A stretch of 27,570 nucleotides of DNA from a virus, in IMG/VR virus record IMGVR_UViG_3300042542_000691, positions 1 to 27,570 of that record. One strand, 5' to 3'. This document shows positions 21,046 through 27,087 of this stretch, in pieces. Below the pieces are notes generated by a model. It was not told the DNA's origin, ran no database searches, and saw only the letters and a program-made list of their open reading frames with translations. Position 1 is the first letter of the stretch. Every line of letters starts with the position of its first letter. A program made the position numbers and the translations under genes.

Positions 21046-21082
21046 TCGTTACCGTCCTGCCGAGGCTTCTTTCCAGTAACGA
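21046..21082. repeat. 7-bp inverted repeat before the replication gene
   Basis: TCGTTAC (21046-21052) and GTAACGA (21076-21082) are perfect inverted copies separated by 23 bases, in the 103-base gap between the secreted micro-protein and the DUF1376 gene. It may be an RNA hairpin, a protein site or chance. Nothing else stands out in this gap except GAGG five bases before the following ATG. Confidence 0.25.
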
Positions 21083-21104
21083 CAACCGACAACGTGAGGT
21101 TTAT

Positions 21105-21884
21105 ATGCACTACTACACGCACCACATTGGTGACTTCCTAAAAGACACAGGACACCTTAGCAACGACCAAATGGGCGTTTATCTGAGGATGCTCTGGCGA
21201 TATTACCTTGACGAAAAGCCACTACAAGACGATTGCGAAAGCATTGCGTTTGCTATGCGTTCGGATGAAAAAACCGTGCGCTTGATACTGCGCCATTTCT
21301 TTGTTTTGCATGAAGATGGATGGCGGCACAACAGGTGTGACAAGGAAATTGCCAGATACCATGAAAAGAGTGGGAAGGCATCAGAAAGTGCAAACGCACG
21401 ATGGAAGAATGCGAAGGCAATGCGAACGCATACCGAACGCATTGCGGATGCACCTGTTTTTGATGCTAACCAAGAACCAATAACCAATAACCAAGTAAAT
21501 ACATATATATGTCCGCCTGACGGCGAACTTGAGGCGATGACGGCTTCAAAAATACCAGCCTGTCAACATCAAGGGGTCATTGAGTTGTACCACCAGCACT
21601 TGCCAACTTTACGCAGGGTTGAGGTCTGGAATGCAACGAGGCAGGGTTATTTGCGGCAACGATGGCGGGAAGTGGCTGAAGAACTGGCGCAGGAAAAGCC
21701 CATCGAGATTGCAAATGTCTTGAACTGGTGGGGTGATTTTTTCCAGCACATTGGCAAAAGTAAATTCCTAACTGGCAAAGTCAACAGCAAGGATGGTCGG
21801 GCATTCACTGCCGACCTTGAGTGGATTTTGAAACCAACCAATTTTGCAAAAATCGTAGAGGGAAAATATCATGGCAATAACTAA
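21105..21884 (+). CDS. DUF1376 (YdaU-like) replication protein
   Basis: This is a 259-residue product with GAGG before its ATG. Residues 1-95 (YYTHHIGDFLKDTGHLSNDQ, MGVYLRMLWRYYLDEKPL, VRLILRHFFVLHEDGWRHNR) match the YdaU/DUF1376 winged-helix domain of phage replication initiators. Residues 95-140 are a variable polar linker. The C-terminal third (EVWNATRQGYLRQRWREVAE, FLTGKVNSKDGRAFTADLEW) resembles the tail of DnaT/O-like initiators that end in DLEWILKPTNF. It likely opens the phage origin and recruits host helicase, because no phage polymerase or helicase is seen. Confidence 0.7.
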   Translation: MHYYTHHIGDFLKDTGHLSNDQMGVYLRMLWRYYLDEKPLQDDCESIAFAMRSDEKTVRLILRHFFVLHEDGWRHNRCDKEIARYHEKSGKASESANARWKNAKAMRTHTERIADAPVFDANQEPITNNQVNTYICPPDGELEAMTASKIPACQHQGVIELYHQHLPTLRRVEVWNATRQGYLRQRWREVAEELAQEKPIEIANVLNWWGDFFQHIGKSKFLTGKVNSKDGRAFTADLEWILKPTNFAKIVEGKYHGNN

Positions 21885-22257
21885 TTTCAGAAAAGACGAG
21901 CCGCAGGACAATCTTGACCACCTTATGTGTCAAGCGCATCGTTGCCCAAACCGCTGGTCAGTTGACCGTGGAAGCCGCCTGTGTTCAGCCCATGCATGGG
22001 AAGAGCCACATAAATGGCCGCAGATTACAGAAAGCCTTTTCTACAAAACCAACTCAAAACAAACTGACAACCTACCGCCAATTAAATTTACTGAAGCAGA
22101 AAAAAGGGAAGTAATACAGAATTTGCGTCAACTTTCATCAACCAACCAAGACCAAAAGCAATGGGCAAAAGTTTTGCGGCAAAAAGAACAGGCTGGGGAA
22201 AACCTTAGCAAAATCCAGCGTGAGGCATGGCGCACGGCTTTGAGGCATCATGAATGA
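21871..22257 (+). CDS. Zinc-finger-like protein following the replication initiator
   Basis: This is a 128-residue product; GAGGG lies eight bases before its ATG, inside the end of the preceding gene. Residues 20-41 (CQAHRCPNRWSV, LCSAHAW) show Cys-x4-Cys, then Cys-x2-His, a plausible zinc site. The pattern CPNRW...LCSAHAW is typical of small phage proteins beside replication initiators. The rest is charged helix (TEAEKREVIQNLRQLSS, WAKVLRQKEQAGENLSKIQR). It may help load helicase, but that is inferred from context. Its TGA overlaps the ATG at 22254. Confidence 0.5.
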   Translation: MAITNFRKDEPQDNLDHLMCQAHRCPNRWSVDRGSRLCSAHAWEEPHKWPQITESLFYKTNSKQTDNLPPIKFTEAEKREVIQNLRQLSSTNQDQKQWAKVLRQKEQAGENLSKIQREAWRTALRHHE

Positions 22258-23014
22258 GCTGGCTCTTTTCGCAGGCGCTGGTGGAGGAATACTTGGGGGA
22301 AAACTTCTCGGATGGCAAACAGTCTGCGCCGTTGAATGGGAAGCCTACCCAGCAAGCGTATTGTGCGCCCGACAAAATGACGGACTTCTCCCGACTTTCC
22401 CAATTTGGGATGATGTACAAACCTTTGACGGCAAACCTTGGCGAGGAATTGTTGACGTTGTATCTGGAGGATTTCCTTGCCAAGACATCAGCGCAGCAGG
22501 AAAAGGCGCAGGAATTGACGGAGAACGAAGCGGAATGTGGACAGAAATGGCTCGCATCATTTGTGAAGTACGACCCAGATACGTCTTTGTGGAGAACTCA
22601 CCAATGCTCACTTCTAGGGGACTTGGAAGAGTTCTTGGAGACTTGGCCGCAATGGGGTTTGATGCGAAATGGGGAGTGTTGGGAGCAGCGGACATTGGAG
22701 CAAACCATCAGAGGGACAGAATCTGGATTGTCGGAAAGCTGGCCCACCCCAAGAAGTTGCTCGGCAATGGCGGCAACGATAACGCCAGAGTCAGCATGGA
22801 ACGACAAACGCAATCCAAACTTAGAAACGATTGTGGGTCAGAGACTTTGGCCGACCACGACAGCGCACATGGCGAAGGAAACCAATGCACCAAGCGAACA
22901 CACACGGAACACCCCAACCCTGACAGCACAAGTGAATTGGCTTACGCCCAGGACGAAGGGTATGTGCGGTGGCTCGGGAGCATGGGCGCAACTGAAGGCC
23001 AACACAACCATTGA
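22250..23014 (+). CDS. C5-cytosine DNA methyltransferase, shortened by an in-frame TGA
   Basis: The frame gives 254 residues before TGA at 23012-23014. Motif I is LFAGAGGGI (residues 6-14), motif IV GGFPCQDIS (73-81, catalytic Cys77), motif VI ENSP (115-118) and motif VIII HQRDRIWIVG (153-162). These are the catalytic core of Dcm-type methyltransferases that modify C5 of cytosine, probably protecting phage DNA from restriction. The stop removes the C-terminus with motif X, which is still encoded in frame downstream. Without motif X the enzyme would probably be inactive, unless the stop is read through. No cognate nuclease is near. The whole gene is overlapped by a second long frame. Confidence 0.8.
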   Translation: MNELALFAGAGGGILGGKLLGWQTVCAVEWEAYPASVLCARQNDGLLPTFPIWDDVQTFDGKPWRGIVDVVSGGFPCQDISAAGKGAGIDGERSGMWTEMARIICEVRPRYVFVENSPMLTSRGLGRVLGDLAAMGFDAKWGVLGAADIGANHQRDRIWIVGKLAHPKKLLGNGGNDNARVSMERQTQSKLRNDCGSETLADHDSAHGEGNQCTKRTHTEHPNPDSTSELAYAQDEGYVRWLGSMGATEGQHNH

Positions 23015-23165
23015 GGAAGCAAGGTCAATGGGCGCGGGGAATGGTGGCAAGTTGAACCCAACGTGGGTCGAGTGGCTGATGGGGTGGCCGCTAGGGTGGA
23101 CAGACTTAAAGCCATTGGAAATGGACAAGTTCCATTGTGTGCAGCAACAGCTTGGAGAATCTTAA
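22254..23165 (+). CDS. 303-residue protein encoded in another frame over the methyltransferase
   Basis: ATG 22254 overlaps the preceding stop (ATGA), with GAGG eight bases upstream, a better spacing than the four bases for the methyltransferase ATG. The frame stays open for 303 codons over the whole methyltransferase. It contains patterns I recall from phage proteins of unknown function: ALVEEYLGENFSDGKQSAPL, DKMTDFSRLSQFGMMYKPL, LLGDLEEFLETWPQWGLMRN and, at the end, LNPTWVEWLMGWPLGWTDL. It has no known fold or catalytic motif, is rich in Trp, Thr and Glu and is soluble. Both frames look conserved, so this is likely true dual coding rather than chance, but it was not tested by alignment. Confidence 0.55.
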   Translation: MSWLFSQALVEEYLGENFSDGKQSAPLNGKPTQQAYCAPDKMTDFSRLSQFGMMYKPLTANLGEELLTLYLEDFLAKTSAQQEKAQELTENEAECGQKWLASFVKYDPDTSLWRTHQCSLLGDLEEFLETWPQWGLMRNGECWEQRTLEQTIRGTESGLSESWPTPRSCSAMAATITPESAWNDKRNPNLETIVGQRLWPTTTAHMAKETNAPSEHTRNTPTLTAQVNWLTPRTKGMCGGSGAWAQLKANTTIEEARSMGAGNGGKLNPTWVEWLMGWPLGWTDLKPLEMDKFHCVQQQLGES

Positions 23166-23176
23166 GTGATATATGA
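23015..23176 (+). pseudogene. C-terminal remnant of the C5-methyltransferase after the in-frame stop
   Basis: The methyltransferase frame continues for 53 codons after TGA 23012-23014. It encodes VGRVADGVAARVDRLKAIG followed by GNGQVPLCAATAWRIL, the normal C-terminal end of such enzymes, including motif X (IGNGQVP at about 23114-23134). Its own TGA (23174-23176) overlaps the ATG of the next gene, the usual coupling in this operon. So the frame was recently intact, is read through at low level, or the stop is a sequence error. Confidence 0.75.
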
Positions 23177-23448
23177 CCACAAATCCCTACTGGACAAAAG
23201 ACGGGAAGGCCAAGAATTTAGCCTTGCTGACATCAACCGAGCGTTGCAAGATGCTGGAGACCTTGCGCCAGACCGAGGCGAGAGACTGGATTCGCAGATA
23301 CCGACTGAAAGCGAAGCAGTTGGGGCAGCAGAAAGCACAGGCTTGGTGGCTGGATGTCAAGATGAGCCTAAAGAAGCGCCGTGGCCAGGCTGGTCTCGAT
23401 ACCTTGATTGCAGAAATGGAGAGACAACGTGATTTCAATCGTCTTTGA
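23173..23448 (+). CDS. Small basic hypothetical protein
   Basis: This is a 91-residue protein. MTTNPYWTKDGKAKNLALLT, then a Lys/Arg-rich helical body (AQAWWLDVKMSLKKRRGQAG), resembles a group of short phage proteins common next to RusA resolvases, from memory. The start overlaps the stop of the methyltransferase remnant. A different frame beginning at 23166 is also open for 88 codons, but its composition is less convincing. It overlaps the start of the resolvase gene (23429). The function is unknown; the net positive charge would allow nucleic-acid binding. Confidence 0.55.
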   Translation: MTTNPYWTKDGKAKNLALLTSTERCKMLETLRQTEARDWIRRYRLKAKQLGQQKAQAWWLDVKMSLKKRRGQAGLDTLIAEMERQRDFNRL

Positions 23449-23851
23449 TGTGCCGCTTGAACCCAAGGGCAAAGGCAGACCGAGGTTTTCCCGACACGGG
23501 AAGTTCACCAAGGTTTACACCGACCAAGCAACTCTTGATTACGAAACCGCAATCCAACTGTGCGCCAGCAAAGCAATGGGGATAAGCAAGCCCCTAGAAA
23601 CGCCTGTGAGCGTTTATTTGTACATCAGGACACCAATCCCACAGTCGTACTCAAAAAAGCGCACAGAGGCTTGTTTAAGCGGTTCTGAGCGCCCAGCAAA
23701 GAAGCCTGACATTGACAATGTGGCAAAGGCATTTTTGGATGCAATGAACGGCACGGTTTATCTTGATGACACCCAAGTGGTCGAGCTGAACATCAAAAAG
23801 GTCTATTCAGCAGTGGCTGGGGTGGATGTAGCAATCATGGAGGCTGCATGA
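23429..23851 (+). CDS. rusA: RusA-family Holliday-junction resolvase
   Basis: GTG 23429 is selected because GGAG lies about eight bases upstream and the N-terminus then reads MISIVFDVPLEPKGKGRPRF, as RusA proteins do. An upstream TTG at 23408 is possible. Length is 140 residues. KGKGRPR (13-19) is the conserved basic loop; KKPDIDNVAKAFLDAMNG (residues 91-108, Asp94, Asp96, Lys100) and YLDDTQV (Asp113, Asp114) make the acidic active site. The enzyme cuts Holliday junctions in a dimer, clearing branched DNA before packaging. The next gene overlaps by ATGA. Confidence 0.85.
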   Translation: MISIVFDVPLEPKGKGRPRFSRHGKFTKVYTDQATLDYETAIQLCASKAMGISKPLETPVSVYLYIRTPIPQSYSKKRTEACLSGSERPAKKPDIDNVAKAFLDAMNGTVYLDDTQVVELNIKKVYSAVAGVDVAIMEAA

Positions 23852-24642
23852 ACCCTTACAAAATAACTGAACCAACTTGCATTAGCTTTAGCGGTGGGCG
23901 CACAAGTGCATATATGTTGTATAAAGTATTAGAAGCTGGGGGGGGGCAACTGCCAAGCGAGGCTGTTGTTTGCTTTGCCAATACTGGCAAGGAAGATGAG
24001 GCCACATTGAAGTTTGTACAAGCCTGCTCTAACAATTGGAATGTCCCTATCGTTTGGCTTGAGTTTGCTAAAAACCCGCAGAAATTTGTTGAAGTTGACT
24101 TTAAAGCAGCGTCCAGAGATGGTGAACCCTTTGCCGAGATGATTCGACAAAAGCAGTTTTTGCCAAACTCAGTTATGCGATTCTGTACAACAGAACTCAA
24201 GATTCACCCGATAACTCGCCTCATGAAGTCAAAAGGGTTTGATGAATTTCAGACTTTTGCAGGGATTCGGGCTGATGAACCAAGGCGAGTCAGTAAATTG
24301 CGGCAAACAGTCCATGCACCCTTGGCCTTGGCTGGTGTCACCCAAACCCATGTCCAGCAGTTTTGGAAAGAAAACGATTTCGATCTTGGTCTTCAGTTTG
24401 TGGACAAGATAACACCGCTTGGAAACTGTGATTTGTGCTTTATGAAGGGCGCACATCAACTAATGTCCATCATTCAGCATGAGCCTAATCGGGCTATTTG
24501 GTGGGCAAAGCAAGAGGAAATCATTGGCGGCAGATTTTCAAAAGACCGCCCGACCTATGCTTCAATGAGCCAATTTGGAAAAGACCAAATAGATTTGTTT
24601 GACGCAACAGAGGAAACAATAGCTTGTTTTTGTGGAGATTAA
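23848..24642 (+). CDS. PAPS-reductase-like protein (phosphoadenosine-phosphosulfate reductase superfamily)
   Basis: This is a 264-residue product. Residues 12-23 (ISFSGGRTSAYM) form the PP-loop, 108-118 (SVMRFCTTELK) carry Cys113, 138-147 (AGIRADEPRR) the conserved arginine-rich loop, and 193-200 (NCDLCFMK) the pair Cys194 and Cys197. The end is CFCGD (Cys260, Cys262). The Cys set fits an iron-sulfur cluster, as in DndC-type proteins. The ECGLH motif of true CysH is not present, so sulfate reduction is doubtful. It may activate sulfur or a nucleotide in DNA or tRNA modification. A nine-G tract interrupts codons 31-33. Its stop is directly followed by the next ATG. Confidence 0.7.
   Translation: MNPYKITEPTCISFSGGRTSAYMLYKVLEAGGGQLPSEAVVCFANTGKEDEATLKFVQACSNNWNVPIVWLEFAKNPQKFVEVDFKAASRDGEPFAEMIRQKQFLPNSVMRFCTTELKIHPITRLMKSKGFDEFQTFAGIRADEPRRVSKLRQTVHAPLALAGVTQTHVQQFWKENDFDLGLQFVDKITPLGNCDLCFMKGAHQLMSIIQHEPNRAIWWAKQEEIIGGRFSKDRPTYASMSQFGKDQIDLFDATEETIACFCGD
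23938..23946 (+). repeat. Nine-G homopolymer inside the PAPS-reductase-like gene
   Basis: Nine consecutive G encode three Gly codons (31-33) early in the gene. A gain or loss of one base would shift the frame and end the protein soon after. Such tracts slip during replication and are also frequent sites of sequencing error. Confidence 0.8.
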
Positions 24643-24972
24643 ATGAGACCAGAAGATGCGGCGCAAGCCATCAGAGATAAAGCTCCAGCATTTGGGGAAG
24701 CCAAAGCCCAACGTGTTTATCTTGAGGAATTCCGCAAATCCAAAAAAGCCCTGCTAATGAAAGATGCCTTAACATTGGGCATTGAAGCGGCAAACGCACA
24801 GGAGCGGGAAGCGTATGCACACCCAAGTTATCAACAGCTTATCCGTGGACTGGCTGAAGCGATTGAAAAAGAGGAAACGCTGAAATGGGAGATTGAGTCG
24901 GCACGACTTGACATCGAGATTTGGCGCTCACGGGAAGCAACCAACAGAAACCAAGACAGGGCGCACCAGTGA
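24643..24972 (+). CDS. Helical hypothetical protein
   Basis: This is a 109-residue product whose ATG directly follows the preceding TAA. It is charged and helical (AIRDKAPAFGEAKAQRVYLE, YQQLIRGLAEAIEKEETLKW) with no Cys or membrane segment. Similar short proteins appear near recombination and resolvase genes in other phages, from memory. Its TGA overlaps the GTG start of the zinc-ribbon gene (GTGA at 24969-24972), so they are translated together. The function is unknown. Confidence 0.5.
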   Translation: MRPEDAAQAIRDKAPAFGEAKAQRVYLEEFRKSKKALLMKDALTLGIEAANAQEREAYAHPSYQQLIRGLAEAIEKEETLKWEIESARLDIEIWRSREATNRNQDRAHQ

Positions 24973-25154
24973 AATGCCCTATTTGTGGGACATGGACAAT
25001 CGTGAAAGAAACCCGAACATCAACAGGTAACACGAGGCGCAGGCGCATGGAATGTGCAAATGAGCACAGGTTTACAACACTGGAGACAATCGTTGATAGA
25101 AAAACACCAATACGTCAGAAGCAAAAAACTGCTAAAGATGGTGGCAAGTCTTGA
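24969..25154 (+). CDS. Zinc-ribbon protein resembling the NrdR N-terminus
   Basis: GTG 24969 overlaps the preceding stop and has AGGG about seven bases upstream. The 61-residue product starts MKCPICGTWTIVKETRTSTG and continues with RRRRMECANEHRFTTLETIV. This matches the zinc ribbon plus RRRR...HRFTT.E block of NrdR, the repressor of ribonucleotide reductase genes. One ligand differs (Cys in ECANEH, then His), and the ATP-cone domain of NrdR is lacking. It may bind DNA as a small regulator, possibly of host or phage genes. The tail is basic (RQKQKTAKDGGKS). Confidence 0.6.
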   Translation: MKCPICGTWTIVKETRTSTGNTRRRRMECANEHRFTTLETIVDRKTPIRQKQKTAKDGGKS

Positions 25155-25407
25155 CTGCCAAGCCTGCGGTTCTGGTCACATGGTCCAAGCAGCACACACA
25201 AACTGGGGTGGCGGCAAGGGCAGAGGAATCAAAGCGGATGACAATCTGGTGGCGGCTTTATGCCTGAAATGCCATTACGAGATTGACCAAGGGAAAACAC
25301 TAAGCAAACAGGAAAGGCAAGACTTATGGCAAAAGGCGCATATTGCAACCATTGCGGCTCTCGCAGAAGATTGGCCTGTGGATGTTCCCAAACCGATGGA
25401 GACTTAA
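25093..25407 (+). CDS. YbcO-like nuclease (HNH-type metal site)
   Basis: TTG 25093 is chosen: GGAGA at 25082-25086 lies six bases upstream, and the following residues (IEKHQYVRSKKLLKMVASLD) are part of the conserved start of this group. A GTG at 25054 is also open. The 104-residue product has DCQACGSGHMVQAAHTNW, GKGRGIKADDNLVAALC and LKCHYEIDQG. The Cys and His pattern fits the DUF1364/YbcO nuclease family of lambdoid phages. Asp/His-based DNA or RNA cleavage is expected, and the target is unknown. It overlaps the zinc-ribbon gene and ends directly before the terminase. Confidence 0.6.
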   Translation: MIEKHQYVRSKKLLKMVASLDCQACGSGHMVQAAHTNWGGGKGRGIKADDNLVAALCLKCHYEIDQGKTLSKQERQDLWQKAHIATIAALAEDWPVDVPKPMET

Positions 25408-25845
25408 ATGAAAACCGTCAACAAACCCAAAACTAAACCAAAAAGCCCAGACAGAACAGAACTAGCCGAATTGGTCTTTGCGGGTATGCGAAACGGTCTA
25501 AGCGCCCACCAAGCCTGCAAACAAATCGGCCTGCCTCAAAGTACATTTAACCACTGGCTTAATGATGACTCTAAAATGGCGGCAGAGTACGCGCGCGCGA
25601 GGGAAGACTTAATCGAATACATAGCCTCGGAGACCTTAAGAATTGCTGATACTCCTGTTGGAAGTACAGACAGCGGCGCAACCGATTCTGGCGCAGTGCA
25701 AAAACAGAGATTACAGGTTGATACTAGAAAATGGCTTTTGTCGAAGTTGGCCCCGAAAAAATGGGGCGACAAGTTAGAGCTTTCCAGTGACCCAGAAAAC
25801 CCACTGTTTGAAAAACTTGAACGTGTTGTAGTCAAAAATGGGTAA
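25408..25845 (+). CDS. terS: Terminase small subunit (Sf6-like)
   Basis: This is a 145-residue product, with GGAG six bases before its ATG. Residues 15-60 (DRTELAELVFAGMRNGLSAH, ACKQIGLPQSTFNHWLNDDS) are a helix-turn-helix for DNA recognition. VDTRKWLLSKLAPKKWGDKL, near residues 104-123, matches the conserved VDTRKW..ARM.P.KYGDK block of Sf6 gp1 (140 residues). It should form the ring that selects the packaging site and feeds the large subunit, whose start lies eight bases inside this gene. Confidence 0.85.
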   Translation: MKTVNKPKTKPKSPDRTELAELVFAGMRNGLSAHQACKQIGLPQSTFNHWLNDDSKMAAEYARAREDLIEYIASETLRIADTPVGSTDSGATDSGAVQKQRLQVDTRKWLLSKLAPKKWGDKLELSSDPENPLFEKLERVVVKNG

Positions 25846-27064
25846 AACCCTACAAATCCACACTCCAGAATGGTGCTTGCCATTGCTTGAGCCAGCCCGA
25901 TACAAGGGCGCATGGGGTGGTCGGGGCAGCGGTAAGTCCCATGCCTTTGCTGAGTTGATGATTGAGGAACACATCCTCGACCCCAAGCGCAGAAGCGTTT
26001 GCGTCCGTGAAATCCAGAAGTCCCTTAACCAATCAGTCAAACGTCTGCTGGAAACCAAGATTGAGGCTATGAACGCAGGGGCTTACTTTGAAGTCCAAGA
26101 TTCGGTCATCAAGTCCAAAAAGGGCGATGGGGCGATTATTTTCCAAGGGATGCAGAACCACACCGCCGACTCGATTAAGTCGCTGGAAGGGTACGACTGC
26201 GCATGGGTAGAAGAAGCTCAGTCATTAAGCCAGACCAGCCTTGACCTATTAAGGCCAACAATCCGCAAGCCCAACAGCGAACTGTGGTTTACATGGAATC
26301 CACGCCAGCAATCCGACCCAGTTGATTTTCTACTGCGTGGCCCTGAACCGCCAGCCAGTGCAACGGTCATCAAGGTGAACTTTGGTGAAAATCCGTGGTT
26401 TCCACAAGTCCTGAAGGACGAGATGGAGTACGACAAACGGCGTGACCCTGACAAGTATCAGCACGTTTGGATGGGGCAGTACCTACGCAACAGCAACAGC
26501 AGGGTATTCAGAAACTGGAAGATTGATGACTTTGAAGCCCCAGCAGAGGCCATTCACCGACTGGGTGCGGACTGGGGATTCTCGGTTGACCCAACAGTTT
26601 TGGTGCGCTGCCACATTATTGGGCGCACCCTGTACATTGACTATGAGGCGTACATGGTGGGCTGTGAGATTGTCAACACGCCTGAACTGTTCATGCAAGT
26701 ACCAGAGGCAGAGAAGTGGCCTATCGTTGCCGACTCAGCCAGACCAGAGACCATCAGCCACATGAAGCGCAACGGCTTTCCCAAGATCATGACAGCTGTC
26801 AAAGGGCCAAAGTCTGTTGAGGAAGGCATCGAATTCTTGAAGAACTACGACATCGTTGTTCATCCTCGCTGTATTCACACCATTGACGAATTAAGCCTAT
26901 ACAGTTATAAATCTGACCCATTGACGGGGCGAATCCTGCCCCAGCTTGAGGACAAAAAGAATCATGTGATTGATGCTTTGCGGTATGCGTGTGAGGGCAT
27001 TAGGCGGTCAGCGGTCACAAAACCAGCTACATTTACGCCATTGCCCAATGTCAAACGCTGGTAG
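25838..27064 (+). CDS. terL: Terminase large subunit (PBSX/Sf6-type ATPase-nuclease)
   Basis: This is a 408-residue product. Walker A is GGRGSGKS (27-34), Walker B CAWVEEA (121-127, catalytic Glu125/126) and the coupling motif WFTWNP (150-155). The RNase-H-like nuclease follows with Asp245 in GADWGFS, Asp299 in IVADSARPE and Asp379 in NHVIDALRYA. It drives DNA into the prohead and cuts the concatemer. It is somewhat shorter than Sf6 gp2 (about 470). The family and the neighbouring P22-like portal suggest headful packaging, which agrees with a permuted genome. Confidence 0.93.
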   Translation: MGKTLQIHTPEWCLPLLEPARYKGAWGGRGSGKSHAFAELMIEEHILDPKRRSVCVREIQKSLNQSVKRLLETKIEAMNAGAYFEVQDSVIKSKKGDGAIIFQGMQNHTADSIKSLEGYDCAWVEEAQSLSQTSLDLLRPTIRKPNSELWFTWNPRQQSDPVDFLLRGPEPPASATVIKVNFGENPWFPQVLKDEMEYDKRRDPDKYQHVWMGQYLRNSNSRVFRNWKIDDFEAPAEAIHRLGADWGFSVDPTVLVRCHIIGRTLYIDYEAYMVGCEIVNTPELFMQVPEAEKWPIVADSARPETISHMKRNGFPKIMTAVKGPKSVEEGIEFLKNYDIVVHPRCIHTIDELSLYSYKSDPLTGRILPQLEDKKNHVIDALRYACEGIRRSAVTKPATFTPLPNVKRW

Positions 27065-27087
27065 ATAATCGCCCCAAAAGGACAAAT

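Noticed and set aside
23166-23432. 88-codon frame starting at 23166, alternative to the gene at 23173
   Set aside because: The 23173 frame couples to the upstream stop and has a start resembling known small phage proteins; the other frame looks like its shifted shadow.
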